A DNA stretch of 64,000 nucleotides from Flavivirga jejuensis (GTDB lineage Bacteria; Bacteroidota; Bacteroidia; Flavobacteriales; Flavobacteriaceae): assembly GCF_030540765.1 (NCBI RefSeq), contig NZ_JAUOEL010000009.1, positions 186,001-250,000 of the forward strand, in the 5' to 3' direction. The stretch's first letter is position 1. Each line of letters begins with the position of its first letter. Below are positions 45,561 through 60,500 of this stretch, piece after piece. The notes beneath the pieces are model-generated. The model saw nothing but the letters and a program-made list of their open reading frames with translations, was not told the origin of the DNA and did no database searches. The position numbers and the translations under genes were made by a program.

Positions 45561-48500
45561 ATTACTCTCTTGAAAACTTAAGCTTTTAACTAGACTACTA
45601 GAGCTATTTTTATTGGGAAATGACGCTAAAAGCGATTGAATACACTTTTGCTTGAATAAATCAAAAATATCTATTTTAATGCCTTCATCAATTAGCACTT
45701 TATTTAATCGATTCACTAACTTAATCCCCAATATAGAATTACCTCCTATCTTAAAGAAATCATCAATCATTCCTACCTTTTCAATATGCAATACATCCTC
45801 CCAAATACTACATATTTTAATTTCTAAATGACTTGTTGGCGCTAAATAAGATGCCGTTTTAATCGTTTCAATATGTCTTTTTTGATTTAAACTGATTTGT
45901 CGAAACTCGTCTTGTTCTAAAAAAGGAATTTCTTTGTGCTTCTTATTTAAAGAAACAACTAGTTCATTTAGGATTAGCTTAAGTTTTTCTAAGTGGTTGC
46001 CTACATCTAAAACATTTAAAATTGTTTCATCAGACTTTATTCGAAGAACTAGTTTCCCGCCCTGTTCATAAGCAATGACTCCTATTGGGTAGTCTGTTTC
46101 ATCTACTGCATCTCTAAACTCTGTCGTCAGTTTATCTTCATCCGATTCAGATGATGTCTGCAGTTCTGGATAATTTTGAAATTTGTATAAACTATGAAAT
46201 AATCGCTTACCTTCTTTTTGCAAGCTCGCCAAATTCACAAAACTATAGCTATTAAGATTCGTTGTTTGTTCGTGAATATATTGGATTTGTTCTAATACCG
46301 TATGGTCATTGTCCCAATCAATAATTAATGGTAAAGTATTGATGAATAAACCAACGCTATCTTCGATTCCTGATACTGGTATGGCGCGACCTGAAACAGT
46401 TGTTCCAACAATGGTTTGCGTATCTTGAGTGTATATCTGAATTAACTTATGCCAGGCAAATTGAACAAGTGCATTTAAAGGTAAACCTTCTGTTTTTATC
46501 AACATTTTGAGTTTACTGTATAAGATTCCCTCAATTTCAATTGTTGTATCATTCCTCCTTGTAAGTAGCTTAATCTGGTTCAAGTCCTGTTTCTTGGATA
46601 ACAATGGATTTAAATCGTTGGTTTGTATTATAGTCGCCTTTTTGGCTTGCCAGTATGCTTCTACCACTTGTTGTTGCTTTGCAATATATTTCTGTACCTC
46701 TAAATAAGCAGTATCTACAGTGATTTTTACAGCTCTGTTTTGTTGTAATTCAAAATAGTTTTCGTGAACAGTACTTAATAATACAGGCTCACTCCAACCA
46801 TCTGAGATACTGTGATGTACTGATTTTAGTACCGTATAATGGTTTGATGCTTGTTTAATGATGTATAATCGCAAGAGACAAGGTTGTGTTAAATCAAATG
46901 CAATAGCTCTATCCTCTTGTTGTAAATTAATAATACGTTCTTCGCGCTCTGCTTGTGATAAATCACTAATATCAATTGTTTTGCAGTTTAACTTTGCGGT
47001 CGAATAAACAATTTGAATCAACTCCTCTTCCCAGTTAAAACCTGTTCGAAGAATGGGATATTTTTCAATTGCCAACTCCCAAGATTGTATATAATTATCA
47101 ATGTTTAATACTTGGTTATAATCAAATAATAATTGTACTCGATAAGCATCATCATCCGTTTGACTTAGTGCATGATAGATAAAACCTTGTTGTAGACTAT
47201 TGGCTAAATAGATTGATTCCACTTGTCTTTCTTGCTGAATTTTATCCAATAAGGATTGTGACAGAGTAACCGTTTCAAAATCACTTGGGGTGTGCTTTGT
47301 TTGCTTACCTTCTAGTTGCGTATTGCAATGAAGAATCACTGCCTCTAAATGCCTATGAAAGTTTTTAGCAAAGGCATCGGTTTCGTCTTTACCTAACTTT
47401 GTTACAATATTAAAGCTGAGTCTTCCCTCTGTTACCATTCCATTGATATTGATCAGAGAGGTATTAGCATTACTTGAATGCATCTGTATACCTGAGTTTT
47501 CATCCACAACTTGCCAGTAGTCATCTTGGCTATCAAATTGTCCCAGGTAATTAAAGCTAATTGCTGGTAAATTAATTAGTTCATTAGGATAGATGGCTCC
47601 AAAACCTATGCCTTTGTTTGGAATAGCACGTAAACTTTCCTTGATTCTCTTAATACTTGATTCTAGATTATCTTCCACTAAAAGTTCAACTGGATACATA
47701 GTAGTAAACCAACCTACGGTTTTACTATGATCGATTGTTTCATTTAGCTGTTCTCGACCGTGTCCTTCTAAGGTAATCACGTTCCTTGTTTTTTTGTTCC
47801 AACTTTGGAGCGTTAAACCTAATGCTGTTAAGAGTAAATCATTTACCTCGGTATGGTATGCTTTATTGGCTTGTTGCAATAAATCACCTGTAAGTTTTTG
47901 GCTAATTTCAATGTTACTAAATGCCGCTTGCTTTTCAAGAACATCGTATGTTGGCATTGTTTTTAAAACAGAATCCCAATATGCTTTTTCTTTGGGGTAC
48001 TTTTCTTCGTATTTTGAGATTTCATCTACCCACTGACGGTAACTACTCGATTTATCTCCTAAAGGTTCGTTGTTATACAAAGATTGGAAGTCTTCGATTA
48101 ATATTCTCCACGAAACTGCATCTACAATTAAGTGATGTAATGCAAAATACAAACGAGCTGTTTTATTTGCATAGCCTTCAAGATAGGCAACACTCCATAA
48201 AGACCCTTTCTGAATATCAAAATGACTTTGCCAGTTTGTTAATGTCTCCTTTATTACTTCTTTTGATAGATCCGTAACATTTAGTCTGTGTAGCTGTGGC
48301 ACACTGGTCGTAGAGGAATACTGTTGTTTAGTAACACTAAAATTAGTCCGTAAAATATCATGCTGCGCTGCCAAAGCTTCAATAATCTTTTGAAGTTTTT
48401 CTACCTCTAGTTCGGGTACTTTGACTAAAAAGCTTTGATTCCAATGGTTATATTCAGGAAGTTGTTTATTTTCTACTTTATCAAAGAACCATTGTTGGAT

Positions 48501-51500
48501 GGGTAGTAAATCAAACGCTCCTTCTAAATGTCCTTGTTCTGCAAGAATCTGAACCGTATCCACTTCGGAGGCTATAAACTGGGCTAATTGCTGAACTGTT
48601 CTATGATCAAAAATAGCACTAACACTACAGTTCAAGCCATGCTTTCTTAATCTTGAACTTAACTGAATACTCAAAATAGAGTCTCCTCCTATTCTAAAGA
48701 AATCATCCGATACACCTATTTTTTCAAGGTTTAAGACGGCTTGCCAAATACCACATAACTTGATCTCTAAATCTGATGTTGGTGCAACATAATTGGTCTC
48801 ATAGGTAAAATCAGGATCAGGCAATACCTTGCGGTCTATTTTTCCATTAATGTTCAGCGGAAAGCTTTCAAGTACTACAAAAGCACCAGGCACCATGTAT
48901 TCGGGTAATTGTGCGGACAGTGTTTTTATAATAACTTCTGCTGTGATAGTTTGATCTGAAGTGAAATAAGCGACCAGGTATTTGCTGCCACTTCGCTGTT
49001 TTGCAAGGATACAGCCTTGTTTTACGCCTGATATTTCCATTAAGGCATTTTCAACTTCTCCAAGTTCGATGCGATGTCCTCTTATCTTTACCTGAAAATC
49101 ATTTCTTCCTATAAATTCTAAGTGACCATCTGGAAGCCATCTTACCAAATCACCTGTTTTGTATAATTTATTATAGCCTTTAACTAAGTCGTCGTCTGTT
49201 GCAAAAGGGTTGGTGATGAATTTTTCTGCTGTAAGTTCTGGACGGTTTAGATAGCCTCTGGATACACCTGCTCCTCCAATGTGAAGTTCTCCTACGACTC
49301 CAACAGGACAGACATTTAAATACCTATCCAGCACATAATGTTTTTTGTTATTAAGTCCTTTACCAATAGGAGACACATTACTATATGCTAATTCATTTAG
49401 CATGCAGTAAGTAGCATATACAACCGTCTCGGTGGGACCATAGACATGAATTAAAGACAAGTCGGGATAATCCTTTTTAATACGATTTATATGCTTGTCA
49501 TTTGAGTTTTCTCCTCCAAATAGCACTTGTGTTAAAGTAGATAAGATTTCCATCTTATGCTCTACGACAGAATTTAGCAAGGCAGTGGTAAAAAAGACCG
49601 TGTCTATCCCATGAGCTATAAACTTATCGGCTAGTGAATCCAAATTCGTGACATCGGTTTTTGAAAACATGACATATTTATTTCCAGAGAGGATAGGTAC
49701 AAATAAATCAAAAATACTTCCGTCAAAAACAAAGCTGGATAATCCAGCAACTGCTGTTACTTTTTGATGATCCAGGTAACTATTCTCTACTGCAAAATTA
49801 ACGACCGATAGATGGTCGATCATCACACCTTTTGGTTTTCCTGTTGTACCCGATGTATAAATGACATAGGCTAAATCGGTTACTTGGTTTTGAACAGGGA
49901 GGTTATTTGTTTCCTTGTTTTTATAACATTCTGAATCTATCGCTACTAAGTTCACCTTTGTTATCTCCTCAAGACTCGCAACACTATGTGATTGTGTTAA
50001 TACAAGGTTTATTTTGGCATCTTCCAAAATATATTGAATTCTTTCTGCTGGATATTCAGGATCGATAGGAACATAAGCGCCTCCTGCTTTTAGAACAGCC
50101 AAAATACCGATGATTACCTCTAAGTTTCTGTCCAAACATAAACCAATTAGGGTGTCTGTTTTTACTGCTGTTTGCGTTTGTATATATCGTGCTAATTGGT
50201 TTGCTTTGGCATTCAATTCAGTATAACTAAGTTCCATTTCCTCAAAAACGACGGCTATCTTTTCTGGGGTTTGGGCTACCTGCTCTTCAAACAACTCATG
50301 AATAGATTTATCCTTTGGATAAGCGGCATCTGTATGATTCCAGTTGAGTACAATTTGATTGTATTCTAATGGTGTGAGGGTAGATAAACTATGATGTTTT
50401 TTATCTAAATTCACAATTAATTCATCTAAAATCAATTTGATTTTTTCTAGATGGTATCTTGCCTTGTCTTCACTTAAGAGTGTTTTATCTGATTGTAAGT
50501 TGATCACTAATCCTGTGCCATCTTCGTGGGCTGTGAGCCCCAATGGATAATCTAATTTCTCTACTGAATACCAGTACTCTGGACTTAAATCATCCGCACC
50601 TGGATTTTCTGATTTGGCAGGTATTGGATAGTTCTCAAAAACGAGAAGACTATGAAACAGACGCTTCCCTTCTTCTTGCAAGCTCGCCAAATTTGCAAAA
50701 CTATGGCTATTAAGGTCTGTGATTTGCTGGTGGATATACTGGATTTGTTCTAATACCGTATGGTCGTTATCCCAGTCGATAATCAAAGGCAAGGTGTTGA
50801 TAAATAATCCAACACTATTTTCGATTCCTGACACTGGAATGGCGCGACCTGAAATGGTTGTTCCTACAATGGTTTGGGTATCTTGGGTGTATATCTGAAT
50901 GAGTTTATGCCAGGCAAATTGTATTAGCGTATTCAAGGGCAAGCCTTCTCTTTTGGTCAGGTTCTTTAAGGCTACATATTGATCCCCTGTTATTTCAATA
51001 CTTGTATCACAAGGCTGCTCCAAAGTTTTGACAGTATCCAATGCTTGTTTATAAGACAATAGTGAATTTAAATCATTGGTTTGTTCTATCGTTGCCTTTT
51101 TCGTTTGCCAATACGCCTCTACTGTATCGCTGTGTTTAGCGAAAAAGTGCTGCGCCTCTAAATAGGCGGTATCAACAACAACTTTTACAGCTCTGTTTTG
51201 TTGTAGTTCTATATAATTATTATGGATATTATTCAGTAATAACGGACCACTCCAACCGTCCGAAATACTATGATGTGCAGATTTCAGGATTGTATAATGG
51301 TTTGATGCTTGTTTAATGATGTATAATCGCAAGAGGCAAGGTTCTGTTAAATCAAATGCAATAGCTCTATCTTCTTGTTGTAGATTAATAATACGTTCTT
51401 TGCGCTCTGTTTGTGATAAATCACTAATATCAATTGTTTTGCAGTTTAACTTCGCCGTCGAATAAACAATTTGAATCAACTCCTCTTCCCAGTTAAAACC

Positions 51501-54500
51501 TGTTCGAAGAATGGGATATTTTTCAATCGCCAACTCCCAAGATTGGATATAATTATCAACATTTAACGTTTGCTTATAATCAAATAATAATTGGACTCGA
51601 TAAGCATCATCTTCCGCTTGACTTAGTGCATGATAGATAAACCCTTGTTGTAAACTATTGGCCAAATAGATTGATTCCACTTGTCTATTTTTCTGAATTT
51701 TATCCAATAAAGATTGTGACATAGTAACCGTTTCAAAATCACTTGGAGTGTGCTTTGTTTGCTTACCTTCTAGTTGCCCATTGCAGTGAAGAATCACTGC
51801 TTCTAAATGCCTTTGAAAGTTTTTAGCAAAGACATCGGTTTCTTGGTCTCCTAATTTCGTAGCAATGTTAAAATTGAGTTGACCATGGGTCACCATCCCA
51901 TTGATATTGATAATTGTCGTATCAATATTTGCATCATGCGTTGTTACTCCTGAGTTTTCGTCCACAACTTGCCAGTAGTCATCTTGGCTATCAAATTGTC
52001 CCAGGTAATTGAAGCTAATTGCTGGTAAATTAATTAGTTCATTAGGGTAGATCGCTCCAAAACCTATGCCTTTGTTTGGAATAGCACGTAAACTTTCCTT
52101 GATTCCCTTAATACTTGATTCTAGATTGTCCTCCACTGAAAGTTCAACAGGATACATAGTAGTAAACCAACCTACGGTTTTACTATGATCGATTGTTTCA
52201 TTTAGCTGTTCGCGACCGTGTCCTTCTAAGGTAATTACGTTCGTTGATTTTTTGTTCCAACTTTGGAGTGTTAAACCTAATGCTGTTAAGAGTAAATCAT
52301 TTACCTCGGTATGGTATGCTTTATTGGCTTGCTGCAATAAATCACCCGTAAGCTTTTTGCTGATTTCAATGTTACTGAATGCCTCCTGATTTTCAAGAAC
52401 ATCGTATGTAGGCATTGTTTTTAAAACAGAATCCCAATATGCTTTTTCTTTGGGATGGGTCTCTTCGTATTTTGAAATTTCATCTACCCATTGACGGTAA
52501 CTACTCGATTTATCTCCTAAAGTTTCGTTGTTATACAAAGATTGGAAGTCTTCGATTAATATTCTCCACGAAACAGCATCTACAATTAAGTGATGTAATG
52601 CAAAATATAAGCGAGCTGTTTGGTCTGCATAACCTTCAAGATACGCAACACACCATAAAGGCCCTTTCTGAATATCAAAATGACTTTGCCAGTTTGTTAA
52701 TGTCTCGTTTATGGCTTCTTTTGATAGATTCGTAACATTTAGTCTGTGTAGCTGTGGCACACTGATCGTAGAGGAATACTCTTGTCTATTAGTGCTAAAA
52801 TTAGCACGTAACATATCATGCTGTGCTGCCAAAGCTTCAATGATCCCTTGAAGTTTTTCTACCTCTAATTCGGGTACTTTGACTAAAAAACTGTGGTTCC
52901 AATGGTTATATTCAATGATCTCTTTATTTTCTACTTTAGAAAAGAAACATTTTTGAATAGGAAGTAAATCGAATGCTCCTTCTAAGTGACCTTGTTCCGC
53001 AAGAACCTGAACCGTATCCACTTCGGAGGCTATAAACTGAGCTAATTGCTGAATCGTTCTATGATCAAAAATAGCACTAACACTACAGTTTAAACCATGT
53101 TTTCTCAGTCTTGAACTTAACTGAATGCTCAAAATAGAGTCCCCTCCTATTCTAAAGAAATCATCCGATATACCTATTTTTTCAAGATTTAAGACGGCTT
53201 GCCAAATACCACATAATTTGATCTCTAAATCTGATGTTGGTGCCACATAACTCGCCTCATCGGTAAACTCTGGGTCTGGCAATGCCTTACGATCTAATTT
53301 TCCATTAATTGTTAAAGGGAAACTTTCAAGTGATACAAAAGCACCAGGCACCATGTATTCGGGTAATTGTGCGGACAGTGTTTTTATAATAGCTTCTTCT
53401 GTGATGGTTAACTCAGAAGTGAAATAAGCGACCAGGTATTTACTTTTATTTATTTCTTTGGCTAGTACACAAGCTTGTGTTATTCCATCAATAGCAACTA
53501 AGGTATTTTCAATTTCTCCCAGCTCGATTCTAAAACCTCTAATTTTAACCTGAAAATCATTTCTTCCTATGTATTCTATGTTGCCATCTGGGAGCCATCT
53601 TACCAAATCACCTGTTTTGTATAATTTATTATAGCCCTTAACTAAGTCGTCTTCTGTTGCAAAAGGGTTGGTGATGAATTTTTCTGCACTGAGTTCGGGG
53701 CGGTTTAGATAACCTCGGGAAAGTGCCGCACCAGCGATATGCAATTCACCAATCACACCAACTGGAACAACATCAAGATCTGTATTTAAAACATAGGCAC
53801 GATTGTTAATTGCAACTTTACCAATGGGCAAAGAATTCACATTATCCAGCAAATTTTTATTCGAAAAATCCACAAAACTAGTAATACCTACCGTTGTCTC
53901 TGTTGGACCATAATGATGCAATATATCAATCTTAGGGTTTAGCTTAATGAAAGTTTCTAGCTCGGATTTATTCGCTTTTTCACCACCTAAAATGAGACAT
54001 TTTAAGTATTCCAATTTGTCATTCCCTTGAGAATGATTAAGCAACATAGAAAGATAACTTGGTGTTATTTTGATCAATTCCACTTTTTGGAAATGAAGGT
54101 GATCCAAATATAAATTAATATCTTTTTTTATGGATTCATTGCACAAAACAACCTGTTGTCCAAAACATAAAGGAGTTATCAAAACATTCAGCGTAGCATC
54201 AAAGGAAAAGCTTGATGAACAATCAATAATTCGGGAATTTGCATAACATTCATGACCACCTATCCATTGGTTATAGTTACTTACAGATCGGTGTGTAATC
54301 ATTACGCCTTTAGGTTTCCCTGTTGTTCCTGAAGTATAAATGACATAGGCGAGATCTGTTGAACCACTGAATTTCGGAAGATTATTTTTTGTTTCAGATA
54401 CGTATACATCTTCTGTTAAATCAATACATAACACCTTTTCTTTCGGTAGGTAAATTTGAGATTTATCCGTTAATCCTGTATTATTCCCGTGTTCAACAAT

Positions 54501-57500
54501 AGAAATTAAATGACGCTGCGTTAGTACCAGTTTAGCTTCGGTATCATTTAAAATATAGTTTATTCTTTCCTGCGGAAAACTAAGACTCATCGGCACATAA
54601 GCACCGCCTGCTTTCAATACAGCAATCATTCCAATCACCATCTCAATACTGCTATCCAAGTATAAAGCAACAAGTGTATCTGCCACTAATTCTTGGTTTG
54701 TCTTTTCTTTATATTGTTTTCTTAAAAATTGGGCTAACTGATTACTTTTTTCATTGAGTTCGTTGTAGCTTAATTGTTTTCCTTCATAATCTAACGCAAT
54801 ATTATCGGGCGTTTTTAAAACTTGCTCTTCAAACAATTGACTGATTGTTTTATCATTAGAATAAGAGGTGTCTGTTTTATTCCAGTCGCGTATAATTTTC
54901 TCATATTCTACAGGAGTAAGCGTAGTTAGCACATGGTGTTTTTCATTTAGATTAACAATTAATTTATCTAAAATCAATTTGAGCTTTCCTAAATTATTTT
55001 TCGCTTTTTCCTTGTTTAAAAGCGTTTCATCTGATTTTAATTTTATAATTAACGCACCTTCCCGTTCATATGCAACTATGCCCATAGGGTAATCCATTTT
55101 CTGTACTGCATACTTAAACACTTCAGTAAGTCTGTCTTCACTTAAAACAGAGGAGGGTTCAGGATAATTTTCAAAGACAAGGAGACTATGAAACAGACGC
55201 TTCCCTTCTTCTTGTAAGCTCGCCAAATTCGCAAAACTATGGCTATTAAGGTCTGTAATTTGTTGATGAATATATTGGATTTGTTCCAATACGGTATGGT
55301 CGTTATCCCAATCGATAATCAAAGGCAAGGTATTGATGAATAAACCAACACTTTCTTCGATTCCTGATACTGGTATGGCGCGACCTGAAACGGTTGTTCC
55401 AACAATGGTTTGCGTATCTTGAGTGTATACCTGAATTAACTTATGCCAGGCAAATTGTATCAACGTATTTAAAGGCAAGCCTTTTGATTTGGTCAAGGCT
55501 TTTAACGCCAAATACTGATCCCCTGTGATTTCTATTATTGTCTCATATGGTTTTACCAAAAATTTAACAGCATCTAACGCTTTATTATTGGATAACAATG
55601 GATTTAAATCGTTGATTTGTATCATGGTCGCCTTTTTGGCTTGCCAGTATGCTTCTATAGTGTGTTGTTGCTTTGCTATATATTTCTGCACCTCTAAATA
55701 AGCAGTATCTACAGTGACTTTTACAGGTCTGTTTTGTTGTAATTCAAAATAGTTTTCATGAACAGTACTTAATAATACAGGCTCACTCCAACCATCTGAG
55801 ATACTGTGATGTACTGATTTTAGTACCGTATAATGGTTTGATGCTTGTTTAATGATGTATAATCGCAGGAGACAAGGTTGTGTTAAATCAAATGCAATAG
55901 CTCTATCTTCTTGTTGTAAATTAATAATACGTTCTTCGCGCTCTGCTTGTGATAAATCACTTACATCAATTGTTTTGCAGTTTAACTTTGCGGTCGAATA
56001 AACAATTTGAATCAACTCCTCTTCCCAGTTAAAACCTGTTCGAAGGATGGGATATTTTTCAATCGCCAGCTCCCAAGATTGTATGTAATGATCAATGTTT
56101 AACGCTTGATTGTAATCAAATAATAATTGTACTCGATAAGCATCATCATCCGTTTGACTTAGTGCGTGATAGATAAAGCCTTGTTGTAAACTATTGGCTA
56201 AATAGATTGATTCCACTTGTCTTTCTTGCTGGATCTTATCCAATAAGGATTCTGAAATAGTAACCGTTTCAAAATCACTTGGGGTATGCTTTGTTTGCTT
56301 ACCTTCTAGTTGCGTATTACAGTGAAGAATCACTGCTTCTAAATGCTTCTGAAAGTTTTTAGCAAATGCACCGGTTTCGTCTTTACCTAATTTTGTTACA
56401 ATATTAAAGCTGAGTCTCCCCTCTGTTACCATCCCATTGATATTGATCAGAGAGGTATTAGCATTACTTGAATGCATCTGTATACCTGAGTTTTCGTCCA
56501 CAACTTGCCAGTAGTCATCTTGGCTATCAAATTGTCCTAGGTAATTAAAGCTAATTGCTGGTAAATTAATTAGTTCATTAGGATAGATGGCTCCAAAACC
56601 TATGCCTTTGTTTGGAATAGCTCGTAAACTTTCCTTGATTTCCTTAATACTTGATCCCAAATTATCCTGCACTGAAAGTTGAACTGGATACATAGTAGTA
56701 AACCAACCTACTGTTTTACTATGATCGATTGTTTCATTTAGCTGTTCGCGACCGTGTCCTTCTAAGGTAATCACGTTCCTTGTTTTTTTGTTCCAACTTT
56801 GGAGTGTTAAACCTAATGCTGTTAAGAGTAAATCATTTACCTCGGTATGGTATGCTTTATTGGCTTGTTGCAATAAATCACCTGTAAGTTTTTGGCTAAT
56901 TTCAATGTTACTAAATGCCGCTTGCTTTTCAAGAACATCGTATGTAGGCATTGTTTTTAAAACAGAATCCCAATATGCTTTTTCTTTGGGATGGGTCTCT
57001 TCGTATTTTGAGATTTCGTCTACCCATTGACGGTAACTACTCGATTTATTTCCTAAAGTTTCATTGTTATACAAAGATTGGAAGTCTTCGATTAGTATTC
57101 TCCACGAAACAGCATCTACAATTAGGTGATGTAATGCAAAATACAAACGAGCTGTTTTATCTGCATAACCTTCAAGATACGCAACACACCATAAAGGACC
57201 TTTCTGAATATCAAAATGACTTTGCCAGTTTGTTAATGTCTCGTTTATTACTTCTTTTGATAGATTCGTAACATTTAGTCTGTGTAGCTGTGGCACACTG
57301 GTCGTAGAGGAATACCGTTGTTTAGTAACACTAAAGTTAGTCCGTAAAATATCATGCTGCGCTGCCAAAGCTTCAATAATCTCTTGAAGTTTTTCTACCT
57401 CTAGTTCGGGAACTTTGACTAGAAAGCTTTGATTCCAATGGTTATATTCTGGAAGTTGTTTAGCCTCTACTTTATCAAAGAACCATTGTTGAATGGGTAG

Positions 57501-60500
57501 TAAGTCGAATGTTCCTTCTAGGTTTCCTTGTTCTGCAAGAATCTGAACCGTATCCACATCGGAGGCTATAAACTGTGCTAATTGCTGAATCGTTCTATGA
57601 TCAAAAATAGCACTAACGCTACAGTTTAAACCATGTTTTCTTAATCTTGAACTTAACTGAATACTCAAAATAGAGTCTCCTCCTATTCTAAAGAAATCAT
57701 CCGATACACCTATTTTTTCAAGGTTTAAGACGGCTTGCCAAATATCACATAATTTGATCTCTAAATCTGATGTTGGTGCAATATAACTCGCCTCATCGGT
57801 AAACTCAGGGTCTGGCAATGCTTTGCGGTCTATTTTCCCATTAATGTTCAATGGGAAGCTTTCTAGTGCTACAAAAGCACTAGGCACCATATATTCGGGT
57901 AGCTGTGCGGACAATGTTTTTATAATAACTTCTTCTGTGATGGTTAACTCGGAAGTAAAATAAGCGACCAGATATTTGCTGCCACTTCCCTGTTTTGCAA
58001 GAATACAGCCTTGTTTTACGCCTGATATTTCCATCAAGGCATTTTCAACTTCTCCAAGTTCGATGCGATGTCCTCTTATCTTTACCTGAAAATCATTTCT
58101 TCCTATAAATTCTAAGTGACCATCTGGAAGCCAACGAACAAGATCTCCAGTTTTGTATAATCTGGTATACCCGTTTGCCAGATCTTGTGGCGTACTAAAA
58201 GGATTTGTAATAAACTTTTCTGCTGTAAGTTCTGGACGGTTTAGATAGCCTCTGGATATACCTGCGCCTCCGATGTGAAGTTCTCCTACGACTCCAACAG
58301 GACAGACATTTAAATACGGATCTAGCACATAATGTTTTTTGTTATTAAGTCCTTTACCTATTGGAGACACATCACTATATGCTAATTCATTTAGCATGCA
58401 GTAAGTAGCATATACAACCGTCTCAGTGGGACCATAGACATGGATTAAAGACAAGTCGGGATAATCCTTTTTAATACGATTTATATGCTTGTCATTTGAG
58501 TTTTCTCCTCCAAATAGCACTTGTGTTAAGGTTGATAAGATTTCCATCTTATGCTCTACAACAGAATTTAGCAAGGCAGTGGTAAAAAAGACCGTGTCTA
58601 TCCCATGATCTATAAACTTATCGGCTAGTGAATCCAAATTCGTGACATCGGTTTTTGAAAACATGACATATTTATTTCCAGAGAGGATAGGAACAAATAA
58701 ATCAAAAATACTTCCGTCGAAAACAAAACTGGATAATCCAGCAACTGCTGTTACTTTTTGATAATCCAGGTAACTATTCTCTACTGCAAAATTAACGACC
58801 GATAGATGGTCGATCATCACGCCTTTTGGTTTTCCTGTTGTACCCGATGTATAAATGACATATGCTAAATCGGTTACTTGATTTTGAACAGAGAGATTAT
58901 TTGTTTCCTTGTTTTTATAACACTCTGAATCTATCGCTACTAAGTTCGCGGTTGTTATCTTCTCAAGGCTCTCAACACTATGGGATTGTGTTAATACAAG
59001 GTTTATTTTAGCATCTTCCAAAATATATTGAATTCTTTCTGCTGGATATTCAGGATCGATAGGAACATAAGCGCCTCCTGCTTTTAGAACAGCCAAAATA
59101 CCGATGATTACCTCTAAGTTTCTGTCCAGGCACAAACCTATTAAGGAGTCTGTTTTTACAGCTGTTTGCGTTTGTATATATCGTGCTAATTGGTTTGCTT
59201 TGGCATTCAATTCAGCATAACTAAGTTGCTGATCGTCAAAAACGACAGCGATCTTTTCTGGATTTTGTGCTACCTGCTCTTCAAACAACTCATGAATGGA
59301 TTTATCCTTTGGATAAGCGGCATCTGTATGATTCCAGTTGAGTACAATTTGATTGTATTCTAATGGTGTGAGGGTAGATAAACTATGATGTTTCTTATCT
59401 AAATTCACAATTAATTCATTTAAAATCAATTTGATTTTTTCTAGATGGTATCTTGCCTTGTCTTCACTTAAGAGTGTTTTATCTGATTGTAAATTGATCA
59501 CTAATCCTCTGCCATCTTCGTGGGCTGTGAGCCCCAATGGATAATCTAATTTCTCTACTGAATACCAGTACTCAGGGCTTAAATCATCCTCTCCTGGATT
59601 TTCTGATTTGGCTGGTATTGGATAATTCTCAAAAACGAGAAGGCTATGAAACAGACGCTTCCCTTCTTCTTGCAAGCTCGCCAAATTTGCGAAACTATGG
59701 CTATTAAGATCTGTGATTTGCTGGTGGATATATTGGATTTGTTCTAATACGGTATGGTTGTTATCCCAATCGATAATCAAAGGCAAGGTGTTGATAAATA
59801 ATCCAACACTAGCTTCGATCCCTGACACTGGAATAGCACGACCTGAAACGGTTGTTCCTACAATCGTTTGGGTATCTTGGGTGTATATCTGAATGAGTTT
59901 ATGCCAGGCAAATTGTATCAGCGTATTCAAGGGCAAGCCTTCTCTTTTGGTCAGGTTCTTTAATTCTAAATACTGCTCGCCTGTTATTTCAATACTTGTA
60001 TCACAAGGCTGCTCCAAAGTTTTGACAGTATCCAATGCTTGTTTATAAGACAATAGTGGATTTAAATCATTGGTTTGTTCTATCGTTGCCTTTTTCGTTT
60101 GCCAATACGCCTCTACTGTATCGCTGTGTTTAGCGAAAAAGTACTGCGCCTCTAAATAAGCGGTATCAACAACAACTTTTACAGCTCTGTTTTGTTGTAG
60201 TTCTATATAATTATTATGGATATTATTCAGTAATAACGGACCACTCCAACCGTCCGAAATACTATGGTGTGCAGATTTCAGGATTGTATAATGGTTTGAT
60301 GCTTGTTTAATGATGTATAATCGCAAGAGACAAGGTTGTGTTAAATCAAATGCAATAGATCTATCTTCTTGTTGTAAATTAATGAGATGTTCTTTGCGCT
60401 CTGTTTCTGATAAATCACTAATATCAATTGTTTTGCAGTTTAACTTCGCCGTCGAATAAACAATTTGAATCAACTCCTCTTCCCAGTTAAAACCTGTTCG

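Noticed and set aside
45840-45920. Possible frameshift hiding an adenylation domain between C5 and T5
   Set aside because: Only about 60 residues separate C5 from T5, and the reading frame and linker similarity are continuous; there is no room for a 500-residue domain.
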